Positions 17,788-33,000 of a stretch of DNA of 64,000 nucleotides are shown here, in pieces; within the stretch, counting starts at the first letter, position 1; every line of letters begins with the position of its first letter. A model generated the notes under the pieces. That model saw only the letters and a list, made by a program, of their open reading frames with translations, did not search any database and was not told where the DNA came from. The translations under genes and the position numbers were made by a program. The DNA is from Oscarella lobularis (lineage: Eukaryota > Porifera > Homoscleromorpha > Homosclerophorida > Oscarellidae), in the NCBI RefSeq assembly GCF_947507565.1, contig NC_089191.1, positions 2,274,240 through 2,338,239 of the forward strand, in the 5' to 3' direction.

Positions 17788-20700
17788 GTTAGTACCATAC
17801 GACAGATATTGGAGGTCACTCTAATACCATACGACAGATATTGGAGGTCTCCCTAGTACCATGCGGAAGATATTTGAGGTCTCCTTAGTACCATTCGACA
17901 GATATTTGAGGTCTCTCTAATACCATACCACAGATATTGGAGGTCTCTCTAATACCATACGACAGATAGTGGAGGTCTCTCTAATACCATACGACAGATA
18001 TTGGAGGTCTCCCTAGTACCATACGACAGATATTGGAGGTCTCTCTAATACCATACGACACTTATTGGAGGTCTCCCTAGTACCATACGACAGATATTGG
18101 AGGTCTCCTTAGTACCATACGACAGATATTGGAGGTCTCCCAGTACCATACGACAGATATTGGAGGTCTCCTTAGTACCATACGACAGATATTGGAGGTC
18201 TCCCTAGTACCATACGACAGATATTGGAGGTCTCCATAGTACCATACGACAGATATTGGAGGTCACTCTAATACCATACGACAGATATTGGAGGTCTCCT
18301 TAGTACCATACGACAGATACTGGAGGTCTCTCTAATACCATACGACAGTTATTGGAGGTCTCTCTAATACCATACGACAGATATTGGAGGTTTTTCTAAT
18401 ACCATACGACAGATATTGGAGGTCTCTCTAATACCATACGGTAGATATTTGAGGTGTCCTTAGTACCATACGACCGATATTGGAGGTCTCTCTAATACCA
18501 TACGGCAGATATTGGAGGTCTCTCTAATACCATACGAAAAATATTGGAGGTCTCTCTAATACCAAACGAGAGATATTGGAGGTCTCTCTAATACCATACG
18601 ACAGATATTGGAGGTCTCCCTGGTACCATACGACAGATATTGGAGGTCTCTCTAATACCATACGAAAGGTATTGGAGGTCTCTCTAATACCATACGACAG
18701 ATATTGGAGGTCTCCCTAGTACCATACGACAGATATTGGAGGTCTCTCTAATACCATACGGTAGATATTTGAGGTGTCCTTAGTACCATACGACCGATAT
18801 TGGAGGTCTCTCTAATACCATACGGCAGATATTGGAGGTCTCTCTAATACCATACGAAAAATATTGGAGGTCTCTCTAATACCAAACGAGAGATATTGGA
18901 GGTCTCTCTAATACCATACGACAGATATTGGAGGTCTCCCTGGTACCATACGACAGATATTGGAGGTCTCTCTAATACCATACGAAAGGTATTGGAGGTC
19001 TCTCTAATACCATACGACAGATATTGGAGGTCTCCCTAGTACCATACGACAGATATTGGAGGTCTCCCTAGTACCATACGACAGATATTGGAGGTCTCCC
19101 TAGTACCATACGACAGATATTTGATGTCTCCTTAGTACCATACGACAGATACTGGAGGTCTCTCTAATACCATACGACAGTTATTGGAGGTCTCTCTAAT
19201 ACCATACGACAGATATTGGAGGTTTTTCTAATACCATACGACAGATATTGGAGGTCTCTCTAATACCATACGGCAGATATTGGAGGTCTCTCTAATACCA
19301 TACGAAAAATATTGGAGGTCTCTCTAATACCAAACGAGAGATATTGGAGGTCTCTCTAATACCATACGACAGATATTAGAGGTTTCTCTAATACCATACG
19401 ACAGATATTGGAGGTCTTCCTAGTACCGTACGGTAGATACTTGAGGTCTCCTTAGTAACATACGACAGATATTGGAGGTCTCTCTAATACCATACGACAG
19501 ATATTGGAGGTCTCCCTAGTACCATGCGGAAGATATTTGAGGTCTCCTTAGTACCATTCGACAGATATTTGAGGTCTCTCTAATACCATACGACAGATAT
19601 TGGAGGTCTCTCTAATACCATACGACAGATATTGGAGGTCTTTCTAATACCATACGACAGATATTGGAGGTCTCCCTAGTACCATACGACAGATATTGGA
19701 GGTCACTCTAATACCATACGACAGATATTGGAGGTCTCCCTAGTACCATGCGGAAGATATTTGAGGTCTCCTTAGTACCATTCGACAGATATTTGAGGTC
19801 TCTCTAATACCATACCACAGATATTGGAGGTCTCTCTAATACCATACGACAGATAGTGGAGGTCTCTCTAATACCATACGACAGATATTGGAGGTCTCCC
19901 TAGTACCATACGACAGATATTGGAGGTCTCTCTAATACCATACGACACTTATTGGAGGTCTCCCTAGTACCATACGACAGATATTGGAGGTCTCCTTAGT
20001 ACCATACGACAGATATTGGAGGTCTCCCAGTACCATACGACAGATATTGGAGGTCTCCTTAGTACCATACGACAGATATTGGAGGTCTCCCTAGTACCAT
20101 ACGACAGATATTGGAGGTCTCCATAGTACCATACGACAGATATTGGAGGTCACCCTAATACCATACGACAGATATTGGAGGTCTCCTTAGTACCATACGA
20201 CAGATACTGGAGGTCTCTCTAATACCATACGACAGTTATTGGAGGTCTCTCTAATACCATACGACAGATATTGGAGGTTTTTCTAATACCATACGACAGA
20301 TATTGGAGGTCTCTCTAATACCATACGGTAGATATTTGAGGTGTCCTTAGTACCATACGACCGATATTGGAGGTCTCTCTAATACCATACGGCAGATATT
20401 GGAGGTCTCTCTAATACCATACGAAAAATATTGGAGGTCTCTCTAATACCAAACGAGAGATATTGGAGGTCTCTCTAATACCATACGACAGATATTGGAG
20501 GTCTCCCTTGTACCATACGACAGATATTGGAGGTCTCTCTAATACCATACGAAAGGTATTGGAGGTCTCTCTAATACCATACGACAGATATTGGAGGTCT
20601 CCCTAGTACCATACGACAGATATTGGAGGTCTCCCAAGTACCATACGACAGATATTGGAGGTCTCCCTAGTACCATACGACAGATATTGGAGGTCTCCCT

Positions 20701-23053
20701 AGTACCATGCGGAAGATATTTGAGGTCTCCTTAGTACCATACGACAGATATTGGAGGTCTCTCTAATACCATACGACAGATATTGGAGGTCTTTCTAATA
20801 CCATACGACAGATATTGGAGGTCTCCCTAGTACCATACGACAGATATTGGAGGTCACTCTAATACCATACGACAGATATTGGAGGTCTCCCTAGTACCAT
20901 GGGGAAGATATTTGAGGTCTCCTTAGTACCATTCGACAGATATTTGAGGTCTCTCTAATACCATACGACAGATATTGGAGGTCTTTCTAATACCATACGA
21001 CAGATATTGGAGGTCTCCCTAGTACCATACGACAGATATTGGAGGTCACTCTAATACCATACGACAGATATTGGAGGTCTCCCTAGTACCATGCGGAAGA
21101 TATTTGAGGTCTCCTTAGTACCATTCGACAGATATTTGAGGTCTCTCTAATACCATACGACAGATATTGGATGTCTCTCTAATACCATACGACAGATAGT
21201 GGAGGTCTCTCTAATACCATACGACAGATATTGGAGGTTTCCCTAGTACCATACGACAGATATTGGAGGTCTCTCTAATACCATACGACACTTATTGGAG
21301 GACTCCCTAGTACCATACGACAGATATTGGAGGTCTCCTTAGTACCATACGACAGATATTGGAGGTCTCCCTAGTACCATACGACAGATATTGGAGGTCT
21401 CCCAGTACCATACGACAGATATTGGAGGTCTCCTTAGTACCATACGACAGATATTGGAGGTCTCCCTAGTACCATACGACAGATATTGGAGGTCTCCCTA
21501 GCACCATACGACAGATATTGGAGGTCACTCTAATACCATACGACAGATATTGGAGGTCTCCTTAGTACCATACGACAGATACTGGAGGTCTCTCTAATAC
21601 CATACGACAGTTATTGGAGGTCTCTCTAATACCATACGACAGATATTGGAGGTTTTTCTAATACCATACGACAGATATTGGAGGTCTCTCTAATACCATA
21701 CGGTAGATATTTGAGGTGTCCTTAGTACCATACGACCGATATTGGAGGTCTCTCTAATACCATACGGCAGATATTGGAGGTCTCTCTAATACCATACGAA
21801 AAATATTGGAGGTCTCTCTAATACCAAACGAGAGATATTGGAGGTCTCTCTAATACCATACGACAGATATTGGAGGTCTCCCTGGTACCATACGACAGAT
21901 ATTGGAGGTCTCTCTAATACCATACGAAAGGTATTGGAGGTCTCTCTAATACCATACGACAGATATTGGAGGTCTCCCTAGTACCATACGACAGATATTG
22001 GAGGTCTCCCAAGTACCATACGACAGATATTGGAGGTCTCCCTAGTACCATACGACAGATATTGGAGGTCTCCCTAGTACCATGCGGAAGATATTTGAGG
22101 TCTCCTTAGTACCATACGACAGATATTGGAGGTCTCTCTAATACCATACGACAGATATTGGAGGTCTTTCTAATACCATACGACAGATATTGGAGGTCTC
22201 CCTAGTACCATACGACAGATATTGGAGGTCACTCTAATACCATACGACAGATATTGGAGGTCTCCCTAGTACCATGCGGAAGATATTTGAGGTCTCCTTA
22301 GTACCATTCGACAGATATTTGAGGTCTCTCTAATACCATACGACAGATATTGGAGGTCTTTCTAATACCATACGACAGATATTGGAGGTCTCCCTAGTAC
22401 CATACGACAGATATTGGAGGTCACTCTAATACCATACGACAGATATTGGAGGTCTCCCTAGTACCATGCGGAAGATATTTGAGGTCTCCTTAGTACCATT
22501 CGACAGATATTTGAGGTCTCTCTAATACCATACGACAGATATTGGATGTCTCTCTAATACCATACGACAGATAGTGGAGGTCTCTCTAATACCATACGAC
22601 ACTTATTGGAGGACTCCCTAGTACCATACGACAGATATTGGAGGTCTCCTTAGTACCATACGACAGATATTGGAGGTCTCCCTAGTACCATACGACAGAT
22701 ATTAGAGGTCTCCTTAGTACCATACTAAAGATATTGGAGGTCTCCCTAGTACCATACGACAGATATTGGAGGTTTCTCTAATACCATACGACAGATATTG
22801 GAGGTCTCCCTAGTACCATACGACAGATTTTGGAGTTCTCCCTAGTACCATACGACAGGTATTGGAGGTCTCTCTAGTACCATACGACAGATATTGGAGG
22901 TCTCTCTAATACCATACGACAGATATTGGATGTCTTTCTAATACCATACGACAGATATTGGAGGTCTCTCTAATACCATACGACAGATATGGGTGGTCTC
23001 CTTAGTACCATACGACAGATATTAGAGGTTTCTCTAATACCATACGACAGATA
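17788..23053. repeat. 32-bp satellite, block 1
   Basis: Monomer TACCATACGACAGATATTGG followed by AGGTCTCCCTAG, exactly 32 bp, with rare 31-bp copies (GGTCTCCCAGTACC at about 18139, 20028 and 21402). Two linked variants dominate at the junction: TCTCTAATACC and TCC(C/T)TAGTACC. All reading frames carry stops, so no coding is possible. Recognisable groups of variant monomers recur at about 1.9 kb (17921 and 19808, offset 1887 bp) and 1.4 kb (20231 and 21606, offset 1375 bp), showing higher-order duplication. Confidence 0.97.
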
Positions 23054-23257
23054 CCGTATAGCGCAAAATATTCGCGGGAGAAAACTTTCGCGAATTTCGC
23101 GATTTTTTTCCCTTCGCGAAAGTTTTCTCCCGCGAAATTTTAGATTTTCACACACGTCATAAGTAGGGCCCTGACGATCGCGAAAGTTTTCTTCGCGAAG
23201 TTCATTTCTAGGCAAATTCGCGAAAGTTTTCTCCCGCGAATATTTTGCGCTATACGG
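23054..23257. mobile_element. MITE with 44-bp terminal inverted repeats, TA target
   Basis: A 204-bp element begins CCGTATAGCGCAAAATATTC and ends with the exact reverse complement; the inverted repeats match perfectly for 44 bp. It is flanked by TA on both sides (23052-23053 and 23258-23259) inside a satellite monomer that reads CAGATATTGG when the element is removed. The motif CGCGAAAGTTTTCTCCCGCG occurs in each arm and again inside, so most of the element can fold back. There is no coding capacity. The TA duplication fits a Tc1/mariner-type non-autonomous element. Confidence 0.9.
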
Positions 23258-25644
23258 TATTGGAGGTCTTCCTAGTAGCATACGACAGATATTGGAGGTC
23301 TGTCTAATACCATACGACAGATAGTGGAGGTCTCTCTAATACCATACGACAGATATTGGAGGTCTCCTTAGTACCATACGACAGATATTGGAGGTCTCCC
23401 TAGTACCATACGACAGATATTCGAGGTCTCCTTAGTACCATACGACAGATATTGGAGGTCTCCCTAGTACCGTACGACAGATATTAGAGGTTTCTCTAAT
23501 ACCATACGACAGATATTGGAGGTCTCCCTAGTACCATACGACAGATTTTGGAGTTCTCCCTAGTACCATACGACAGGTATTGGAGGTCTCCTTAGTACCA
23601 TACGACAGATATTGGAGGTCTCTCTAGTACCATACGACAGATATTGGAGGTCTCCTTAGTACCATACGACAGATATTGGAGGTCTCTCTAATACCATACG
23701 ACAGATATTACATGTCTTTCTAATACCATACGACAGATATTCGAGGTCTCTCTAATACCATACGACAGATATGGGTGGTCTCCTTAGTACCATACGACAG
23801 ATATTAGAGGTTTCTCTAATACCATACGACAGATATTGGAGGTCTCTCTAATACCATACGACAGATTTTGGAGTTCTCCCTAGTACCATACGACAGGTAT
23901 TGGAGGTCTCCCTAGTACCATACGACAGATATTGGAGGTCTCCCAAGTACCATACGACAGATATTGGAGTTCTCCCTAGTACCATACGACAGATATTGGA
24001 GGTCTCCCTAGTACCATACGACAGATATTGGAGGTCTCCTTAGTACCATACGACAAATATTAGAGGTCTCTCTAATACCATGGGACAGATATTGGAGGTC
24101 TCCCTAGTACCATGCGGAAGATATTTGAGGTCTCCTTAGTACCATTCGACAGATATTTGAGGTCTCTCTAATACCATACGACAGATATTGGAGGTCTCTC
24201 TAATACCATACGACAGATATTGGAGGTCTTTCTAATACCATACGACAGATATTGGAGGTCTCCCTAGTACCATACGACAGATATTGGAGGTCACTCTAAT
24301 ACCATACGACAGATATTGGAGGTCTCCCTAGTACCATGCGGAAGATATTTGAGGTCTCCTTAGTACCATTCGACAGATATTTGAGGTCTCTCTAATACCA
24401 TACGACAGATATTGGAGGTCTCTCTAATGCCATACGACAGATAGTGGAGGTCTCTCTAATACCATACGACAGATATTGGAGGTCTCCCCAGTACCATACG
24501 ACAGATATTGGAGGTCTCCCTAGTACCATACGACAGATATTGGAGGTCTCCTTAGTACCATACGACAGATATTAGAGGTTTCTCTAATACCATACGACAG
24601 ATATTGGAGGTCTTTCTAATACCATACGACAGATATTGGAGGTCTCCCTAGTACCATACGACAGATATTGGAGGTCACTCTAATACCATACGACAGATAT
24701 TGGAGGTCTCCCTAGTACCATGCCGAAGATATTTGAGGTCTCCTTAGTACCATTCGACAGATATTTGAGGTCTCTCTAATACCATACGACAGATATTGGA
24801 GGTCTTTCTAATACCATACGACAGATATTGGAGGTCTCCCTAGTACCATACGACAGATATTGGAGGTCACTCTAATACCATACGACAGATATTGGAGGTC
24901 TCCCTAGTACCATACTACAGATATTGGAGGTCTCCTTAGTACCATACGACAGATATTGGAGGTCTCCCTAGTACCATACGACAGATATTAGAGGTCTCCT
25001 TAGTACCATACGAAAGATATTGGAGGTCTCCCTAGTACCATACGACAGATATTGGAGGTCTCCTTAGTACCATACGACAGATATTGGAGGTCTCCCTAGT
25101 ACCATACGACAGATATTAGAGGTTTCTCTAATACCATACGACAGATATTGGATGTCTTTCTAATACCATACGACAGATATTGGAGGTCTCTCTAATACCA
25201 TACGACAGATATGGGTGGTCTCCTTAGTACCATACGACAGATATTAGAGGTTTCTCTAATACCATACGACAGATATTGGAGGTCTTCCTAGTAGCATACG
25301 ACAGATATTGGAGGTCTGTCTAATACCATACGACAGATAGTGGAGGTCTCTCTAATACCATACGACAGATATTGGAGGTCTCCCTAGTACCATACGACAG
25401 ATATTGGAGGTCTGTCTAATACCATACGACAGATAGTGGAGGTCTCTCTAATACCATACGACAGATAGTGGAGGTCTCCCTAGTACCATACGACAGATAT
25501 TGGAGGTCTGTCTAATACCATACGACACTTATTGGAGGTCTCCCTAGTACCATACGACAGATATTGGAGGTCTCCCTAGTACCATACGACAGATATTGGA
25601 GGTCTCCTTAGTACCATACGACAGATATTGGAGGTCTCCCTAGT

Positions 25645-27080
25645 ACCGTACGACAGATATTAGAGGTTTCTCTAATACCATACGACAGATATTGGAGGTC
25701 TCCCTAGTACCATACGACAGATTTTGGAGTTCTCCCTAGTACCATACGACAGGTATTGGAGGTCTCCTCAGTACCATACGACAGATATTGGAGGTCTCTC
25801 TAGTACCATACGACAGATATTGGAGGTCTCCTTAGTACCATACGACAGATATTGGAGGTCTCTCTAATACCATACGACAGATATTGGATGTCTTTCTAAT
25901 ACCATACGACAGATATTCGAGGTCTCTCTAATACCATACGACAGATATGGGTGGTCTCCTTAGTACCATACGACAGATATTAGAGGTTTCTCTAATACCA
26001 TACGACAGATATTGGAGGTCTCTCTAATACCATACGACAGATATGGGTTGTCTCCTTAGTACCATACGACAGATATTAGAGGTTTCTCTAATACCATACG
26101 ACAGATATTGGAGGTCTCTCTAATACCATACGACAGATATTGGAGGTCTCCCTAGTACCATACGACAGATATTGGAGGTCTCCCAAGTACCATACGACAG
26201 ATATTGAAGTTCTCCCTAGTACCATACGACAGATATTGGAGGTCTCCTTAGTACCATACGACAAATATTAGAGGTTTCTCTAATACCATACGACAGATAT
26301 TGGAGGTCTGTCTAATACCATACGACACTTATTGGAGGTCTCCCTAGTACCATACTTCAGATATTGGAGGTCTCCCTAGTACCATACGACAGATATTGGA
26401 GGTCTCCTTAGTACCATACGACAGATATTGGAGGTCTCCCTAGTACCGTACGACAGATATTAGAGGTTTCTCTAATACCATACGACAGATATTGGAGGTC
26501 TCCCTAGTACCATACGACAGATTTTGGAGTTCTCCCTAGTACCATACGACAGGTATTGGAGGTCTCCTCAGTACCATACGACAGATATTGGAGGTCTCTC
26601 TAGTACCATACGACAGATATTGGAGGTCTCCTTAGTACCATACGACAGATATTGGAGGTCTCTCTAATACCATACGACAGATATTGGATGTCTTTCTAAT
26701 ACCATACGACAGATATTCGAGGTCTCTCTAATACCATACGACAGATATGGGTGGTCTCCTTAGTACCATACGACAGATATTAGAGGTTTCTCTAATACCA
26801 TACGACAGATATTGGAGGTCTCTCTAATACCATACGACAGATATGGGTTGTCTCCTTAGTACCATACGACAGATATTAGAGGTTTCTCTAATACCATACG
26901 ACAGATATTGGAGGTCTCTCTAATACCATACGACAGATATTGGAGGTCTCCCTAGTACCATACGACAGATATTGGAGGTCTCCCAAGTACCATACGACAG
27001 ATATTGAAGTTCTCCCTAGTACCATACGACAGATATTGGAGGTCTCCTTAGTACCATACGACAAATATTAGAGGTCTCTC
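25645..27080. repeat. 800-bp higher-order duplication in the satellite
   Basis: The variant series starting TAGTACCGTACGACAG at 25641 recurs at 26441 (25 monomers), including the markers CAGATATTCGAGG, CAGATATGGGTGG and GTTGTCTCC in the same order. The copies are almost identical, implying recent duplication. Confidence 0.8.
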
Positions 27081-30000
27081 TAATACCATGGGACAGATAT
27101 TGGAGGTCTCCCTAGTACCATGCGGAAGATATTTGAGGTCTCCTTAGTACCATTCGACAGATATTTGAGGTCTCTCTAATACCATACGACAGATATTGGA
27201 GGTCTCTCTAATACCATACGACAGATATTGGAGGTCTTTCTAATACCATACGACAGATATTGGAGGTCTCCCTAGTACCATACGACAGATATTGGAGGTC
27301 ACTCTAATACCATACGACAGATATTGGAGGTCTCCCTAGTACCATGCGGAAGATATTTGAGGTCTCCTTAGTACCATTCGACAGATATTTGAGGTCTCTC
27401 TAATACCATACGACAGATATTGGAGGTCTCTCTAATGCCATACGACAGATAGTGGAGGTCTCTCTAATAGCATACGACAGATATTGGAGGTCTCCCTAGT
27501 ACCATACGACAGATATTGGAGGTCTCCCTAGTACCATACGACAGATATTGGAGGTCTCCTTAGTACCATACGACAGATATTGGAGGTCTCTCTAATAGCA
27601 TACGACAGATATTGGAGGTCTCCCTAGTACCATACGACAGATATTGGAGGTCTCTCTAGTACCATACGACAGGTATTGGAGGTCTCCTTAGTACCATACG
27701 ACAGATATTGGAGGTCTCTCTAGTACGATACGACAGATATTGGAGGTCTCCTTTGTACCATACGACAGATATTGGAGGTCTCCCTAGTACCATACGACAG
27801 ATATTAGAGGTTTCTCTAATACCATACGACAGATATTGGAGGTCTTCCTAGTACCGTCCGGTAGATACTGGAGGTCTCCTTAGTAACATACGACAGATAT
27901 TGGAGGTCTCTCTAATACCATACGACAGTTATGGGTGGTCTCCTTAGTACCATACGACAGATATTAGAGGTTTCTCTAATACCATACGACGGATATTGGA
28001 GGTCTCCCTAGTACCATACGACTGATATTGGAGGTCTCCCAAGTACCATACGACAGATATTGGAGTTCTCCCTAGTACCATACGACAGATATTGGTGGTC
28101 TCCCTAGTACCATACGACAGATATTGGAGGTCTCCTTAGTACCATACGACAAATATTAGAGGTCTCTCTAATACCATGGGACAGATATTGGAGGTCTCCC
28201 TAGTACCATGCGGAAGATATTTGAGGTCTCCTTAGTACCATTCGACAGATATTTGAGGTCTCTCTAATACCATACGACAGATATTGGAGGTCTCTCTAAT
28301 ACCATACGACAAATATTGGAGGTCTTTCTAATACCATACGACAGATATTGGAGGTCTCCCTAGTACCATACGACGGATATTGGAGGTCACTCTAATACCA
28401 TACGACAGATATTGGAGGTCTCCCTAGTACCATGCGGAAGATATTTGAGGTCTCCTTAGTACCATTCGACAGATATTTGAGGTCTCTCTAATACCATACG
28501 ACAGATATTGGAGGTCTCTCTAATACCATACGACAGATAGTGGAGGTCTCTCTAATACCATACGACACTTATTGGAGGTCTCCCTAGTACCATACGACAG
28601 ATATTGGAGGTCTCCTTAGTACCATACGACAGATATTGGAGGTCTCCCTAGTACCATACGACAGATATTGGAGGTCTCCTTAGTACCATACGACAGATAT
28701 TGGAGGTCTCCCTAGTACCATACGACAGATATTAGAGGTTTCTCTAATACCATACGACAGATATTGGAGGTCTTCCTAGTACCGTACGGTAGATACTTGA
28801 GGTCTCCTTAGTAACATACGACAGATATTGGAGGTCTCTCTAATACCAAACGATAGATCTTGGAGGTCTCTCTAATACCATACGACAGATATTGGAGGTC
28901 TCCCTAGTACCATACGTTAGATATTGGAGGTTTCCTTAGTACCATACGACAGATATTGGAGGTCTCCCTAGTACCATACGTTAGATATTGGAGGTATCCT
29001 TAGTACCATACGGCAGATATAGGAGGTCTCTCTAATACCATAGGACAGATATTGGAGGTCTCCCTAGTACCATGTTGAAGATATTTGAGGTCTCCTTAGT
29101 ACCATTCGACAGATATTTGAGGTCTCTCTAAATCCATACGACGGATATTGGAGGTCTGTCTAATACCATACGAAAGATATTGGAGGTCTTTCTAATACCA
29201 TACGACAGATATTGGAGGTCTCCCTAGTACCATACGACAGATATTGGAGGTACTTCTAATACCATACGACAGATATTGGAGGTCTCCCTAGTACTATGCG
29301 GAAGATATTTGAGGTCTCCTTAGTACCATTCGACAGATATTTGAGGTCTCTCTAATACCATACGACAGATATTCGAGGTCTCTCTAATACCATACGACAG
29401 TAAGTGGAGGTCTCTCTAATACCATACGACAGATATTGGAGGTCTCTCTAATACCATACGACACTTATTGGAGGTCTCCCTAGTACCATACGACAGATAT
29501 TGGAGGTCTCCTTAGTACCATACGACAGATATTGGAGGTCTCCCTAGTACCATGCGACAGATATTGGAGGTCTCCTTAGTACCATACAATAGATATTGGA
29601 GGTGTCCCTAGTACCATACGACAGATATTAGAGGTTTCTATAATACCATACGACAGATATTGGAGGTCTCCTTAGTACCATACGACAGATATTCGAGGTC
29701 TCCCTAGTACCATACGACAGATATTAGAGGTTTCTCTAATATCATACGACAGATATTGGAGGTCTTCCTAGTACCGTACGGTATATATTTGAGGTCTCCT
29801 TAGTAACATACGACAGATATTGGAGGTCTCTCTAATACCATACGACAGATAGTGGAGGTCTCTCTAATACCATACGACAGATATTGGAGGTCTCCCTAGT
29901 ACCATACGACAGATATTGTAGGTCTCCCAAGTACCATACGAAAGATATTGGAGTTCTCTCTAGTACCATACGACAGATATTGGATGTCTCCCTAGTACCA

Positions 30001-33000
30001 TACGACAGATATTGGAGGTCTCCTTAGTACCATACGACAAATATTGGAGGTCTCTCTAATACCATAGGACAGATATTGGAGGTCTCCCTAGTACCATGCG
30101 GAAGATATTTTAGGTCTCCTTAGTACCATTCGACAGATATTTGAGGTCTCTCTAATACCATACGACAGATATTGGAGGTCTTTCTAATACCATACGACAG
30201 ATATTGGAGGTCTCCCTACTACCATACGACAGATATTGGAGGTCTCTCTAATACCATACCACACTTATTGGAGGTCTCCCTAGTACCATACGACAGGTAT
30301 TGGAGGTCTCCTTAGTACCATACGACAGATATTGGATGTCTCCCTAGTACCATACGACAGATATTAGAGGTTTCTCTAATATCATACGACAGATATTGGA
30401 GGTCTTCCTAGTACCGTACGGTATATATTTGAGGTCTCCTTAGTAACATACGACAGATATTGGAGGTCTCTCTAATACCATACGACAGATATTGGAGGTC
30501 TCCCTAGTACCATACGACAGATATTGTAGGTCTCCCAAGTACCATACGAAAGATATTGGAGTTCTCCCTAGTACCATACGACAGATATTGGATGTCTCCC
30601 TAGTACCATACGACAGATATTGGAGGTCTCCTTAGTACCATACGACAAATATTGGAGGTCTCTCTAATACCATAGGACAGATATTGGAGGTCTCCCTAGT
30701 ACCATGCGGAATATATTTTAGGTCTCCTTAGTACCATTCGACAGATATTTGAGGTCTCTCTAATACCATACGACAGATATTGGAGGTCTCTCTAATACCA
30801 TACGACAGATATTGGAGGTCTTTCTAATACCATACGACAGATATTGGAGGTCTCCCTACTACCATACGACAGATATTGGAGGTCTCTCTAATACCATACC
30901 ACACTTATTGGAGGTCTCCCTAGTACCATACGACAGGTATTGAAGGTCTCCTTAGTACCATACGACAGATATTGGAGGTCTCCCTAGTACCATACGGCAG
31001 ATATATCAGGTCTCCTTAGTACCAAACGACAGATATTGGAGGTTTCCCTAGTACCATACGACAGATATTAGAGGTTTCTCTAATACCATACGACAGATAT
31101 TGGAGGTCTCCCTAGTACCATACGACAGATTTTGGAGTTCTCCCTAGTACCATACGACAGGTATTGGAGGTCTCCTTAGTACCATACGACAGATATTGGA
31201 GGTCTCTCTAGTACCATACGACAGATATTGGAGGTCTCCTTTGTACCATACGACAGATATTGGAGGTCTCCCTAGTACCATACGACAGATATTAGAGGTT
31301 TCTCTAATACCATACGACAGATATTGGAGGTCTTCCTAGTACCGTACTGTAGATACTTGAGGTCTCCTTAGTAACATACGGCAGATATTGGAGGTCTCTC
31401 TAATACCATACGATAGATCTTGGAGGTCTCTCTAATACCGTACGACAGATATTGGAGGTCTCCCTAGTACCATACGTTAGATATTGGAGGTATCCTTAGT
31501 ACCATACGGCAGATATAGGAGGTCTCTCTAATACCATAGGACAGATATTGGAGGTCTCCCTAGTACCATGTTGAAGATATTTGAGGTCTCCTTAGTACCA
31601 TTCGAAAGATATTTGAGGTCTCTCTAATACCATACGACAGATATTGGAGGTCTGTCTAATACCATACGAAAGATATTGGAGGTCTTTCTAATTCCATACG
31701 ACAGATATTGGAGGTCTCCCTAGTACCATACGACAGATATTAGAGGTACTTCTAATACCATACGACAGATATTGGAGGTCTCCCTAGTACCATGCGGAAG
31801 ATATTTGAGGTCTCCTTAGTACCATGCGACAGATATTGGAGGTCTCCTTAGTACCATACGACAGATATTGGAGGTGTCCCTAGTACCATACGACAGATAT
31901 TAGAGGTTTCTCTAATACCATACGACAGATATTGGAGGTCTCCTTAGTACCATACGACAGATATTGGAGGTCTCCCTAGTACCATACGACAGATATTAGA
32001 GGTTTCTCTAATATCATACGACAGATATTGGAGGTCTTCCTAGTACCGTACGGTATATATTTGAGGTCTCCTTAGTAACATACGACAGATATTGGAGGTC
32101 TCTCTAATACCATACGACAGATAGTGGAGGTCTCTCTAATACCATACGACAGATATTGGAGGTCTCCCTAGTACCATGCGACAGATATTGGAGGTCTCCT
32201 TAGTACCATACGACAGATATTGGAGGTCTCCTTAGTACCATACGACAGATATTGGAGGTCTCCCTAGTACCATGCGACAGATATCGGAGGTCTCCTTAGT
32301 ACCATACGACAGATATTGGAGGTGTCCCTAGTACCATACGACAGATATTAGAGGTTTCTCTAATACCATACGACAGATATTGGAGGTCTCCTTAGTACCA
32401 TACGACAGATATTGGAGGTCTCCCTAGTACCATACGACAGATATTAGAGGTTTCTCTAATATCATACGACAGATATTGGAGGTCTTCCTAGTACCGTACG
32501 GTATATATTTGAGGTCTCCTTAGTAACATACGACAGATATTGGAGGTCTCTCTAATACCATACGACAGATAGTGGAGGTCTCTCTAATACCATACGACAG
32601 ATATTGGAGGTCTCCCTAGTACCATGCGACAGATATTGGAGGTCTCCTTAGTACCATACGACAGATATTGGAGGTCTCCTTAGTACCATACGACAGATAT
32701 TGGAGGTCTCCCTAGTACCATGCGACAGATATCGGAGGTCTCCTTAGTACCATACGACAGATATTGGAGGTGTCCCTAGTACCATACGACAGATATTAGA
32801 GGTTTCTCTAATACCATACGACAGATATTGGAGGTCTCCTTAGTACCATACGACAGATATTGGAGGTCTCCCTAGTACCATACGACAGATATTAGAGGTT
32901 TCTCTAATATCATACGACAGATATTGGAGGTCTTCCTAGTACCGTACGGTATATATTTGAGGTCTCCTTAGTAACATACGACAGATATTGGAGGTCTCTC

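Noticed and set aside
22970-23281. 103-codon minus-strand frame around the MITE
   Set aside because: It is formed by reading the foldback element plus satellite. The inverted repeat structure fully explains the segment.
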